This document shows positions 6,058 through 14,580 of a stretch of DNA of 20,406 bases, piece by piece. The stretch is from a virus. How positions within the stretch are numbered: position 1 is the stretch's first letter; every line of letters begins with the position of its first letter. The notes under the pieces are model-generated. The model was given only the letters and a program-made list of their open reading frames with translations, was not told the DNA's origin and did no database searches. The position numbers and the translations under genes are program-made. The DNA is taken from positions 1 to 20,406 of IMG/VR virus record IMGVR_UViG_3300047276_000464; one strand, 5' to 3'.

Positions 6058-8156
6058 CAGGCCACCGTTTGCCAGCGGGCCACCAGATACCCTTCGGCGT
6101 GCCCTGTTTCCAAACCGCCAGCGGCAAAGGTTTGCACCCCGAACCCTTTCATCGCGTGGGCGCCGTTCATTTTCGTGCCACCGCTGAACCGCATTGGCGT
6201 GTCGTTGCTGCTGCGGTAGCCGCCTTCCCAGTAAAGCTGCCAGAAGCCGGTGGCCGTGCGGTAGCCCTTGAACAGGAAGGTGAGCGAACTGGCCCCCCTT
6301 GCGTGGTAGCTGTCTTGCATTTTGAAGGTCCACCGTGAGCCGTGGTTGTTTTGAAATGTGGGGTTCACATCGCGGATACCACCGGCTTCATAGGTGGTCA
6401 GGTGATAGGTGTTTTCAAACCCCCGATCAACATGGAAATCGATCACTGCATCGTTGTCCTGCACTAGGTAGGGGGCAACATCGAAGTTGCCCGTGGTGAC
6501 AGTGATCGTTCCTTCGATGCAAAAGTATTTTTCAGCCACAGCCCCGCCGTTGGCTGTGGTGTCGATCCAGGCGCCACTGCCGCCGTCATAGCTGAACGCC
6601 AAAGTGCGTTCCTGAAACTTGCTCGCTGCACCCCACGACATGTTGCCGTTGGCGTCCGCGATCACAGGTTTCCCTGCGTTCCCCGGGATCCCCAGCATCG
6701 GGGTCATTGCATTCCAGGCATTGCCCTTGCTCAGGAACAGCTGGGTTTCGCCGCCGTTGTATCGGAAGGCCAGGCCGCCAGTGTCAGCCGCGGTGTTGGT
6801 TGCGCTGGGATCCTGGGCGAAATAGCCGGGAATGATCAGCTTCGATCCAGCCGCGCCGATCGTGACGCCGGAGCTGTTCACCCAGTGAGTGCCATCCCAG
6901 ATATTGAAAATCTTGCGGTTGGCATTGTTGTCGAACCACAGATCACCAGCAGCCGGTGCAGTCGGCGCCGTGGTGCCGAAGGTCATCGTGGGGCTGCCCA
7001 TCCGATGCCAGGTGCCCCCGGCCCTGGTGAACACCACCTGGGTGTCGTCACTCCAGGCCAGCGTGCCGTTCGGTGGGGTTGTCGCCAGCAGCGCCGCTTC
7101 GGTCGCATAGTGCTGGATCGGTTCTTCGATCCAGGTGCCCTGGATTCGAGCGAAGGTGCGGCCGGTGTCGGTGGCAATCGCTTCCTGGCCGTTCATCGCC
7201 CAGGTGGCTGCCCTGATGTTCGCTTCGGTGTCCTCCCAGATCGTGACGGGCCGCCAGCCGGCGCTGGTGCGCATATAGAGCACATCCACATCCAGCGCCA
7301 GCGCACGGTCGCCCACATTCGCGCCCACTGCAGCGGCAGTGTTCCCTGCCGTCACCACATCGCTCAGGTTCTGCAGTGCCGTCACCGCCACCACTGCGCC
7401 GGTGAGCGGGCCCCGCACCGTGATGGTGGCCTGGCCGGGGGTGTAATCCACCTTGAAGGTGCGCGGCAGGCCCGTGAGCAGTGCCACCACCAGCGATGCT
7501 GCCACACCAGCAGGCGGCAGGCCCGCAGGTGCTGTGACCGTTAGCGCGGTGCCATCGAAGGTGGCACCCACCACTTCACCGCCCGCTGCTGTGGCCGGGG
7601 TTGTCACCGTGAGGGTGTGCACTTCGGCCTTCGCTGCCCAGGCTTTCACCGCTGCAGTGTTTGCCAGCTCCCGCGGGCCGGTGGCACGCCAGCCGCCTGT
7701 GGCCCGCTCCCACAGCGAGCCTTCATCCAGCACCTCACCCAGGGTGCCAACCGTGGGGTTGTCACCCAGCAGATCCTGCACCGTGGGATACAGCGCAATC
7801 CCCACCCGGCTCCAGCCGGCCGGGCGCTTCACATACAGCGTGCCGGTGCTGCTGCTGATGCCGTAGCTGCCCACTGCTGAAGTGGTGTCCCGCAGCAGGT
7901 CGGCATCAGTCGCAAACTGCAGGATCGGGTTGGCGGCAATGTCGCGCCACTGCGCCCCATCCCACACATACCCCTGCCGGGTGGTGCGATCGTAAAAACC
8001 TTCGCCAGTGACAGTGCCCACTGCCGGGCGGCTGGTGCCAGTCTTGAATGCAGGGATTGCGATGCCTGTGGCATTGCCAGGGGCAAGGGCAAACATCTTG
8101 CCGTAATCAGCAGAACCGCTGTCGGCATCGGTTACAACCAGGCGGCGATCGGCCAT
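6057..8156 (-). CDS. Fibre-like virion protein
   Basis: A protein of 699 residues starting at ATG 8156. It contains several short modules typical of phage fibres and needles: GFYDRTTRQGYVWDGAQW (near 53-71), SLWERATGGWRATGP, LYMRTSAGWRPV, FTRAGGTWHRMGS and LWFDNNANRKIFNIWDGTHW (about 415-435). Each pairs an aromatic beta-hairpin with Gly/Trp. Residues 160-300 are Ala/Thr/Val-rich beta repeats. The C-terminal 170 residues are richer in aromatic and charged residues (FHVDRGFENTYHLTTYEAGG, YRTATGFWQLYWEGGYRSS) and may be the receptor-binding head. It follows the collar-domain fibre by 53 bases and overlaps the next small gene. Virion fibre role is an inference from composition, size and location; no enzyme motif seen. 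Confidence 0.65.
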   Translation of the reverse strand: MADRRLVVTDADSGSADYGKMFALAPGNATGIAIPAFKTGTSRPAVGTVTGEGFYDRTTRQGYVWDGAQWRDIAANPILQFATDADLLRDTTSAVGSYGISSSTGTLYVKRPAGWSRVGIALYPTVQDLLGDNPTVGTLGEVLDEGSLWERATGGWRATGPRELANTAAVKAWAAKAEVHTLTVTTPATAAGGEVVGATFDGTALTVTAPAGLPPAGVAASLVVALLTGLPRTFKVDYTPGQATITVRGPLTGAVVAVTALQNLSDVVTAGNTAAAVGANVGDRALALDVDVLYMRTSAGWRPVTIWEDTEANIRAATWAMNGQEAIATDTGRTFARIQGTWIEEPIQHYATEAALLATTPPNGTLAWSDDTQVVFTRAGGTWHRMGSPTMTFGTTAPTAPAAGDLWFDNNANRKIFNIWDGTHWVNSSGVTIGAAGSKLIIPGYFAQDPSATNTAADTGGLAFRYNGGETQLFLSKGNAWNAMTPMLGIPGNAGKPVIADANGNMSWGAASKFQERTLAFSYDGGSGAWIDTTANGGAVAEKYFCIEGTITVTTGNFDVAPYLVQDNDAVIDFHVDRGFENTYHLTTYEAGGIRDVNPTFQNNHGSRWTFKMQDSYHARGASSLTFLFKGYRTATGFWQLYWEGGYRSSNDTPMRFSGGTKMNGAHAMKGFGVQTFAAGGLETGHAEGYLVARWQTVA

Positions 8157-8209
8157 TGGATCAGGTGCAAAGGAACGGGTGAACGGTGCAGATCAGTGTG
8201 ATGTGGGAA

Positions 8210-10225
8210 TCAGGGTGTCGCCGCCCTGTAGCGCACGCCGATGTCGGTGGCCTTGATAATGAAGCCCAGCACGAAATGGTCGGGCGCTGTCTCGGCATCA
8301 CCGCCGCCCGTAACCGTGAAGGTGTGTTCGTGCGCTCCGCCGTAGCCGGTGCGCTGATCGCTGCGCACCAGATAGGTATCGCCCGAACAGTCGCCGCCGT
8401 TCCAGCAGTTGTTGTAACCACCGGCGCCGCTGCCGTGATCGTGGTTGCCCGTGTTGTTAGTGGTGCCGCTGAATGCCGTGCGCGGTCGGCCGGTTGTCCA
8501 CTGCTGTTTCGTCAGATTCAGCGGGTGCCCAGGCCCCCACATCCGCGGGAACCCACCACGCAGGTCGGGCAGGTTGCCACCAGGGAACAGCGCCGCCAGT
8601 TCGGGATAGCTGGTGGCGTTGATCGCCTGGCCGTTCAGCTCCAGCCAACCCGCCGGGATCGTGGTGGTGGCCCACATCACCACCGTGCCGATCGGGCAGC
8701 CGATGCCCGTCATAAAGCTCCCGCCCGTCAGCGCCAGCGGTGTGCCGCCACTGCCGCCACCCAGCTGCACCCAGGCCGTGGTGCCCGGATCGTATGAAAA
8801 CAGCCCTGGTTTGTTGCCAGCGATGGTGCTGTTCAGCACCAGATACACATCCGAAGCTGGTGCCGTAGCCGGCAGGTCGCCATCGGTCGGCACATTCTTC
8901 ACGCCAGCGGTCAGTGGCACCTTTTGCCACGGTGCTGCGGTCACTGCTGGCACCGCAGGTGGAACACCGCCCGGGCCCGCTGGGGTGCCCGCCACTGCGG
9001 CAGTGCCTGGTGCCGTGTCGGTGGGTGTCACCGGGCCAGTGGCACGCCAAATGCTGCCCTGGTAGTTCACCAGGGAATCCTGTTCGTAGTTGCCCGCCAC
9101 CCAGGTTTTCAGCCCGTAAAGCACATCCGCCCGGGATTTCGCCAGCAGGTCGCCGCCGATGTGCACATACACCAGCTGGGGCGCTGCAGCGGTGCCCCTA
9201 TTCGCAATCTGGATCCAGTCGCCCACTTGCATCGTGGCCGAAACCAGATCCCGGCCGATGCCGTTCGGGTCACCTGCCACCACCACCCGGCCAGCGGTGC
9301 CCACATAGGTCCAGTAGTGGCCCACCTTTGCCAGGTTGGCCGCGGCCGTTGCGGCATCAGTTGCCGTCAGGTCGGGCATCGCATCGAACGCGATGGCACC
9401 CGGCACCGTGCCGCCCACCTGCTGTGAAGTCCCTTCAAACAGACTCAGGCTGGCGATTGCCGCCTGCATCGAATCCGTGCTGAACAGGGTTTTCCAGCTG
9501 CCGCCGGTAAAAACCTTGATCGCTTCGTGGTTGTTTTCGGTGATCAGTTCCAGGTCGCCTGATTCCATCCCGAAGGTTTGATCACCTTCGGCCACTGTCG
9601 GTTTGATGAAATCCTTCAGGTTCACCTGCCGATAACCGCCCATCGGCGTGGCGCCACCCAGGCGCGTCACCGTAAAAGTGATATTGCCCAGCAGGCCAGG
9701 GAATGCCAGCGTGTTGCCGGCCACTGTTTGTTTGTCACCGATCGCATAGCCGGTGCCTGCGGTCTGGATCGTTGCCGTGATCCGCCCTGATGCCTGCGCG
9801 ATCAGGTCCACCACAGCACCGGTGCCGCCGCCCGACAACGCCAGCGGGCGGCCCGCATCCTGTGCGTTCGTGGCCGCCAGCGCCGTGATGGTCGCTGCAT
9901 CCGCCGGGTTGTCACTTTCCACCAGCAGGGTGGCGATCGGCCCGGTGTGGCCGATGCTGTCATCGAAGGCGTAGAGCCGATCGATCCGGTTCCCGGCCAG
10001 ATCGAACTTCACGAAATACAGCTGCCCGTCGATCGGCCGGTTCGCCGCTGTCGGATCCTGCGGGCTGGGGAGGTTGCTCAGCCGCCCCACGAAATGCACG
10101 CCTGCGTTCGCCTGCAGCGTGCGCAGGTTCACTGCGTCATCCGCTGCTACGGGATCCGCGATTTTCATCACCCGCTTCCCGTCTGCGTTCAACCCGCCGC
10201 GGACGTGAAAAGGCTGCAGTGTCAT
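8210..10225 (-). CDS. Tail/head fibre with phage collar domain
   Basis: A protein of 671 residues. The N-terminus (LNADGKRVMKIADPVAADDAVNLRTL) is the attachment-type segment seen in many fibres. The middle is Ala/Thr/Gly-rich beta structure. At residues 511-563 is the tail-collar domain: PIGTVVMWATTTIPAGWLEL, then NGQAINATSYPELAALF and LPDLRGGFPRMW. Downstream are two His-x-His motifs (HDH at about 595-597, HEH at about 632-634), which in short tail fibres such as T4 gp12 bind metal within a trimer. The C-terminus (PDHFVLGFIIKA) matches the usual end of this fold. The likely role is adsorption to the host surface. An 8-bp stem-loop lies just before the ATG. It is placed in the head module rather than with tail genes. 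Confidence 0.85.
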   Translation of the reverse strand: MTLQPFHVRGGLNADGKRVMKIADPVAADDAVNLRTLQANAGVHFVGRLSNLPSPQDPTAANRPIDGQLYFVKFDLAGNRIDRLYAFDDSIGHTGPIATLLVESDNPADAATITALAATNAQDAGRPLALSGGGTGAVVDLIAQASGRITATIQTAGTGYAIGDKQTVAGNTLAFPGLLGNITFTVTRLGGATPMGGYRQVNLKDFIKPTVAEGDQTFGMESGDLELITENNHEAIKVFTGGSWKTLFSTDSMQAAIASLSLFEGTSQQVGGTVPGAIAFDAMPDLTATDAATAAANLAKVGHYWTYVGTAGRVVVAGDPNGIGRDLVSATMQVGDWIQIANRGTAAAPQLVYVHIGGDLLAKSRADVLYGLKTWVAGNYEQDSLVNYQGSIWRATGPVTPTDTAPGTAAVAGTPAGPGGVPPAVPAVTAAPWQKVPLTAGVKNVPTDGDLPATAPASDVYLVLNSTIAGNKPGLFSYDPGTTAWVQLGGGSGGTPLALTGGSFMTGIGCPIGTVVMWATTTIPAGWLELNGQAINATSYPELAALFPGGNLPDLRGGFPRMWGPGHPLNLTKQQWTTGRPRTAFSGTTNNTGNHDHGSGAGGYNNCWNGGDCSGDTYLVRSDQRTGYGGAHEHTFTVTGGGDAETAPDHFVLGFIIKATDIGVRYRAATP

Positions 10226-10232
10226 TTCCCTG

Positions 10233-10267
10233 GGGGCAGTCGGGCCACATCACCCTGGCACTGCCCC
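10233..10267 (-). other. Stem-loop before the collar-fibre gene
   Basis: Perfect 8-bp inverted repeat GGGGCAGT / ACTGCCCC with a 19-nt loop, ending 7 bases before the fibre ATG at 10225 and 17 bases after the stop of the collagen-like gene. There is no T-run, so an intrinsic terminator is unlikely. It could control fibre translation or trim the transcript. Confidence 0.5.
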
Positions 10268-10284
10268 TGCAGGCTAGCCCTGCA

Positions 10285-11055
10285 TCACAGCAGCAGCACC
10301 CGGCCCCGCAGCGTGGTGAGCGCCACATCACTGCTCACCTGCAGCTGCAGGCCGCCGGCACCCGTCACGATCGGCGTGAAGGTGAGCACCGGCGGCTGAG
10401 TCCCCATTTGGATTTCATACACCACGCTGTAGCCCGTGTCGGTTCCGGTGCCCTTGCTCACACCCACTTCCACGAACAGCGTGCCATTCGGCCCCAGGGC
10501 CCACAGATCCACGATCATCGCGTCGCCCACCGGGTCGCTGGCCACCACCAGCGGGGTGCCAGCCGCCAGCGGTGCGTTGTTGCCCAGGATCGGTGACAGG
10601 TTGCCGTCACCGCTGCCGCCGCCGATCATCACCGTGCCGCCGCCACCGCCGCCGGCCATCGCCCCGGCGAACACCCGCGGGTAGATCGGGTCGCCCTGCT
10701 GCGCCTTGAATCCTGTGGGCAGCGTCATCGTGGCCGGGTCCGGCTTCAGCTTCACCGCGCTGCCCCACCCGGTGCCGGTCTTCGGCCCATACAGCCAGCT
10801 GCGGGTGGTGTCGATGTAGAAATCGCCCGGCTTGCCGTCATCGAAGGTGGGCGCACCAGCGCCGTGCAGCAGGGTGTTGCCATCAGCCCCCGGCCGGCCC
10901 GTGTCACCCTTCGGGCCTGGATCACCCCGCAGCCCCTGGGGGCCCTGCACGAAACCTGCGCGGATCAGCTGGCCGCTGCTCAAACCCAGGATCAGTTCAC
11001 CCGACACCACAGCGGCCGAAACCACCGACACGCCATCAGCCACTGCAGCCTGCAC
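10285..11055 (-). CDS. Collagen-like fibre protein
   Basis: A protein of 256 residues. Residues 38-59 form an uninterrupted collagen Gly-X-Y run (GPQGLRGDPGPKGDTGRPGA and onward), which should drive trimerisation. After it comes the common fibre segment LLHGAGAP...GDFYIDTTRSWLYGPKTGTGW (about 62-98), then a Gly-rich linker (AMAGGGGGGTVMIGGGSGDG) and a C-terminal beta domain. Short collagen stalks of this kind link a virion anchor to a globular tip in many phage fibres. The start is GTG at 11055, as there is no in-frame ATG nearby and the gap to the MuF stop is 41 bases. It is first of three fibre-type genes between head morphogenesis and scaffold genes, so a head-decorating fibre is as likely as a tail fibre. 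Confidence 0.75.
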   Translation of the reverse strand: MQAAVADGVSVVSAAVVSGELILGLSSGQLIRAGFVQGPQGLRGDPGPKGDTGRPGADGNTLLHGAGAPTFDDGKPGDFYIDTTRSWLYGPKTGTGWGSAVKLKPDPATMTLPTGFKAQQGDPIYPRVFAGAMAGGGGGGTVMIGGGSGDGNLSPILGNNAPLAAGTPLVVASDPVGDAMIVDLWALGPNGTLFVEVGVSKGTGTDTGYSVVYEIQMGTQPPVLTFTPIVTGAGGLQLQVSSDVALTTLRGRVLLL

Positions 11056-11096
11056 ATAGGTGCACCCAGACTACCGGCGGTTGCACCTGCAGCCCA

Positions 11097-12728
11097 TCAG
11101 TAGCCCCGCCGCGGCCGGCCCATCGGTTTGCCGCGATCGATCTGCCGCTGCTGCCGCACGCTGCGCACCGGCCGCACTGCATCGATCGCTTCCGCCCATT
11201 GCGGCCACCGCTGCGCCAGCTGCGCTGATGGCACGAAGCTGCGCTGGTTTCCGCTGCCGCGCATCAGATCCTGCAGCGCAGCGTGTGGATCACGCCCGGT
11301 GGCCACCAGCCTGCTGAACACCGCCGCACGCTTCGCCCCAGCAGGGCCCGTGCCGAAGTATTCCTGCAGCGTCAGCGCCCTGGTGGTGGCATCGATGCCC
11401 AGGCCGCGGCCATCAACCACCTGGCCCAGGAAATCAGCCACGCTGCCGCCACCGGCCGCACGATCGCCCTGCCATTCCACCCGCCGCCAGTGGTATCGCT
11501 CACCGCTGGGCCCCTTCACCTTCGACACTGCCCACCCTTCACGCCCCAGCCGGGCGCGATAGGCGGCCCGCGGTTCCTGCGGCCCCTGGGGTGGGGGTGC
11601 TTCGTTCGTCAGCACCACCCCGGTCTGCTGCGTGCGGCCATCGGTGCGCTCCAGTTCATCGCCTGTTCGGGTGCGCGGCAGCACGGCGCACCGGCACTGC
11701 GGGTGATACGGAATGCCCGGCAGTTCGCTGCGCTCCACCACCCGCTTCCGGTCCAATGCTGTGCAGCTGGGGCAGGTGCGGCTGTCATTCGACGCATCCC
11801 ACACCCAGCCGATGATCGTGCCCGGCGCCCCCGCTTCCATCGCGCTCCACTGCTGCTGATGCACCTGCTCCGCCAAGTGCGCCAGGCCCGTGCGCGCAAT
11901 CGCCCTGGCGTTCGATTTCAGTGCCACCGCCGACTGGCCCAGGCGCATCCGGCCCCTGATTTCGTCAGCGATCAGGTTCTGCGCGATTTCTTCGGTGGTG
12001 TTGCCCGCCAGGAACCCTGCGCGAATGTGGCGATCGATCGACTGAAAACTGAACTGCGCGAACCGCGGCACCCCAGCACCATCGCGCGCCACACCACCCA
12101 GGCCCTGGCCGCGCACGAACCGCCCCGTGACCGCATCCTGCAGCACCACACTGCTGCCGAACCACTGCTGCAGCGTGCCGCCCAGGATTCGCATTCCCTG
12201 CACCTGCTGCACCACTTCAGCTGGCACCCGGGCCTGCAGTGCACCCAGCAGTTCAGGGCTGCTGCCCACCCGGCCCAGGTCGCGCGTGGTGAACACCTGC
12301 CCCGGGAATGCTTCGACCGTGCGCGGCGCAAACGGGTTGTTTTCACCGGTCGCTGCACGCCGCGCCGCCGCGGCCCCTGGTGCATCGCCTGCCATTCCGG
12401 CCAGCAGGTAGTTGGCGGCCCAGCTGGCCTGCTCCGGCACCATTGCCGCCGCTTCCAGCACCAGATCGCGCCCCACCGCCAGGGCCATCCGCTCCAGCAC
12501 CGGCAGCACCTGTGGCTTCAGCTGCCGCCACGCCCGTTCGCGCAGCAGCCCTTCATCCGGCAGCCCGGTGATCAGCTTGCGGATCTGCAGCACCGCCAGT
12601 TCGATCGCCACCTGCGTGCGATCGGCGCTGGCATTGCCGTGATCCAGGATTCGCAGGATGTTCGCCAGCACCAGCTGGCGCTGCCGGTCGCGCCCCCCAG
12701 CAGCACGCGCCAGGTCGGTGGCATCCAT
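11097..12728 (-). CDS. MuF-type head morphogenesis protein with long C-terminal extension
   Basis: A protein of 543 residues, directly after and overlapping the portal gene (TGATG). Residues about 235-350 form the Mu gpF/SPP1 gp7-type domain: GFLAGNTTEEIAQNLIADEI, then ARTGLAHLAEQVHQQQW, then WDASNDSRTCPSCTALD and PYHPQCRCAVLPR. The metal-binding residues C319, C322, H342, C345 and C347 are all present. Such proteins bind the portal and enter the capsid in small copy number. The N-terminal 230 residues are helical. After the zinc site a further 190 residues follow, more than family members of 250-400 residues usually have, ending in a basic tail (RQIDRGKPMGRPRRGY). MuF proteins sometimes carry C-terminal toxin or enzyme domains; I recognise none here. 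Confidence 0.85.
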   Translation of the reverse strand: MDATDLARAAGGRDRQRQLVLANILRILDHGNASADRTQVAIELAVLQIRKLITGLPDEGLLRERAWRQLKPQVLPVLERMALAVGRDLVLEAAAMVPEQASWAANYLLAGMAGDAPGAAAARRAATGENNPFAPRTVEAFPGQVFTTRDLGRVGSSPELLGALQARVPAEVVQQVQGMRILGGTLQQWFGSSVVLQDAVTGRFVRGQGLGGVARDGAGVPRFAQFSFQSIDRHIRAGFLAGNTTEEIAQNLIADEIRGRMRLGQSAVALKSNARAIARTGLAHLAEQVHQQQWSAMEAGAPGTIIGWVWDASNDSRTCPSCTALDRKRVVERSELPGIPYHPQCRCAVLPRTRTGDELERTDGRTQQTGVVLTNEAPPPQGPQEPRAAYRARLGREGWAVSKVKGPSGERYHWRRVEWQGDRAAGGGSVADFLGQVVDGRGLGIDATTRALTLQEYFGTGPAGAKRAAVFSRLVATGRDPHAALQDLMRGSGNQRSFVPSAQLAQRWPQWAEAIDAVRPVRSVRQQRQIDRGKPMGRPRRGY

Positions 12729-14314
12729 CAGTCGGCTGGCAGTGACGGGTCGCCTTCAGGCACCGGGCCATCGGCTTCGGCCTGCTCCGCTGCATCCTGC
12801 GCTGCAGCCAGCGGCAGCGTTGCCGTGAACGCATCCGACAGCTGCCCGCTGCTCACCGCTTCGATGATCGCTTCAGGGTCGAAATCATCCCCGAACACTT
12901 CGCCGCGGCGCAGTGCTTCCAGCAGCGTGCGCTGATCGATCACCTGCGCCGTGAACAGCCGGCCCAGCGCATCGATCGTTTGCGGGTCGATCGGGTCGGC
13001 GTTGTAGTCCCGATCCATCACCACCACCGGTGCTTCCACACCCGCATAGGCGGCCACCCATTCGACAGCCTGCTGCAGGCTGGATTCCAGATCCTTGCTG
13101 ATCACCGCCAGCATCGAATTGCTGTCGGCGCGATCCAGCTGTTTCGACAGCCCCGATTCAGCCACATTTTTTTGCTTCGCCAGGATCGCCACACCCAGGC
13201 TGGCCATTTGCGTTTCCAGGGCTGCCAGTTCATCCTGCAGCGACTGGAAGGCCTGGCTGGCGGGTTCCACATAGAACGCCGAGCCTTCCACGGGCAGGCT
13301 CAGTGCGTTGTTCACCCCCACATTCAGGTGGCTGCTGGCCTGATCCCAGCCCTTCACGATCAGCATCGGCTGCGCCGCAACGTGCAGGCAGTGCAGCAGC
13401 TGCGCCTGCAGCGCATAGTGCTGCAGGTTCAGGTTCGCGATTTCCAGCAGCGGTGGATCGCTCAGCAGCAGCCCTTCACGCTGCGAATACACCACCGTGA
13501 ACGGCACCGTGGTGAGCCCCGTTTCACCTTCCTGGTGTTTGAACCATTCTTCAGGCTGGCTGGGATCCTTCGATTCGCGCACCCGGTAGGTGGCCCACCG
13601 GCCGGGCTCCAGCACCCGCACCTGCCGATATTGCGCTTCACCGAAGCTGCCCCAGGGTTCGCTCACCACTTCGCGCAGCCGCAGCTGCGACAGGTGGCCG
13701 TTGGCGCCGCCTGATGCTTCACGCCAGCCGATCACATTGCCCGTTTCGTAGCGCACGAAATACGGCAGCACCGGGTTGGCCAGCTGATCCGCCAGGCTCA
13801 CCACCGCCGGATCCAGCTGGTGATCCACCAGGAACCCGCAATGCCCGTAGGCGATCGCGTCGAACAGCAGCTTCGTGCAAAATTCCTCCAGGCTGCTGCC
13901 GTGCCTGTTCACATCCTTTCGCCAGGTATCCCACCAGGCTTCATCGCCACCCTGCAGTTCGATCGGCTTCCGCAGGATCAGCCCCACTGCCGCCTTCACG
14001 ATCCGCGCGAAGTAGGGGCTCAGCACGCCGCGGCCACAGCGGCGCCCATAGGCATCCGGTGGTTCGTTCGGCAGCTGCGGCAGATAGTGGTCGCTGCGAT
14101 GCGCCAGGCCTGCCGTGCCGCTCAGCACCGCCGCCACCGGCTGCCACCGCTGCCACATCGCCCAGTAGGTGGCTGATGGGATGCTCGGGTTGTCTTCCGG
14201 GTGATCATCACCCCGGGTGCGGCCCAGCGAAATGTCCGGCAGGTCGCGGTTGCCTTCCCACCCGCGCGCTGCGTTCATCGAATAGCTGGGCAGCTCCAGG
14301 CGAATATCAGCCAT
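12728..14314 (-). CDS. Portal protein (DUF4055-type)
   Basis: A protein of 528 residues. It has the pattern of the DUF4055 portal group: an N-terminal YWAMWQRW segment, YLPQLPNEPPDAYGRRCGRG, then ARIVKAAVGLILRKPIELQ, WDTWRKDVNRHGSSLEEFCT and LLFDAIAYGHCGFLVDH (about 85-165), then TGNVIGWREA and conserved middle beta strands. The C-terminal third is helical and acidic and probably forms the crown facing the capsid interior. Twelve copies would form the DNA channel. It lies between the large terminase and MuF genes, the standard order. It starts at ATG 14314, overlapping the preceding small gene by 8 bases, and its stop overlaps the MuF ATG. Family assignment is from remembered motifs. Confidence 0.85.
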   Translation of the reverse strand: MADIRLELPSYSMNAARGWEGNRDLPDISLGRTRGDDHPEDNPSIPSATYWAMWQRWQPVAAVLSGTAGLAHRSDHYLPQLPNEPPDAYGRRCGRGVLSPYFARIVKAAVGLILRKPIELQGGDEAWWDTWRKDVNRHGSSLEEFCTKLLFDAIAYGHCGFLVDHQLDPAVVSLADQLANPVLPYFVRYETGNVIGWREASGGANGHLSQLRLREVVSEPWGSFGEAQYRQVRVLEPGRWATYRVRESKDPSQPEEWFKHQEGETGLTTVPFTVVYSQREGLLLSDPPLLEIANLNLQHYALQAQLLHCLHVAAQPMLIVKGWDQASSHLNVGVNNALSLPVEGSAFYVEPASQAFQSLQDELAALETQMASLGVAILAKQKNVAESGLSKQLDRADSNSMLAVISKDLESSLQQAVEWVAAYAGVEAPVVVMDRDYNADPIDPQTIDALGRLFTAQVIDQRTLLEALRRGEVFGDDFDPEAIIEAVSSGQLSDAFTATLPLAAAQDAAEQAEADGPVPEGDPSLPAD

Positions 14315-14570
14315 CGATCGGGGCGGCAGGTTTGCGGTTGCGGCGCCGTGGGGCCGGGGCTGGCGCTTCAGGCTCCAGTGTGCCGGCCGCGGCCACTGCA
14401 GGCCCAGGTGCTGGGCTGTCAGCAGCAGCGGGCGCGATTGCTTCCGCTGGTGTCACATCACTGGCCCAGCGCACCGGGCCATTGCGGCCCCACCACGGCC
14501 CCGGCTGCCAGATCGCCACACACGCGCCCCACAGGATCCCCGCAGTGTAGGTGCGCTGCCCCAGCTGCAC
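14307..14570 (-). CDS. Small Pro/Ala-rich protein between terminase and portal
   Basis: GTG at 14570 gives 87 residues. The N-terminal half is Trp/Gly-rich (YTAGILWGACVAIWQPGPWW) and the C-terminal half is a low-complexity Ala/Pro linker ending in a basic cluster (PRRRNRKPAAPIDG). The terminase stop is 10 bases upstream and the stop overlaps the portal start by 8 bases, so it is well placed in the operon. No family recognised. It may be a small packaging or portal accessory factor. An in-frame ATG is lacking, so the start codon is uncertain. Confidence 0.5.
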   Translation of the reverse strand: MQLGQRTYTAGILWGACVAIWQPGPWWGRNGPVRWASDVTPAEAIAPAAADSPAPGPAVAAAGTLEPEAPAPAPRRRNRKPAAPIDG

Positions 14571-14580
14571 CCAGGTGCGT

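Noticed and set aside
11283-12935. Long plus-strand open frame of 550 codons opposite the MuF and portal genes
   Set aside because: It lies antisense to a gene with clear domain content, its product is His/Arg/Pro-rich without structure, and long antisense frames are expected in DNA with few A/T codons.
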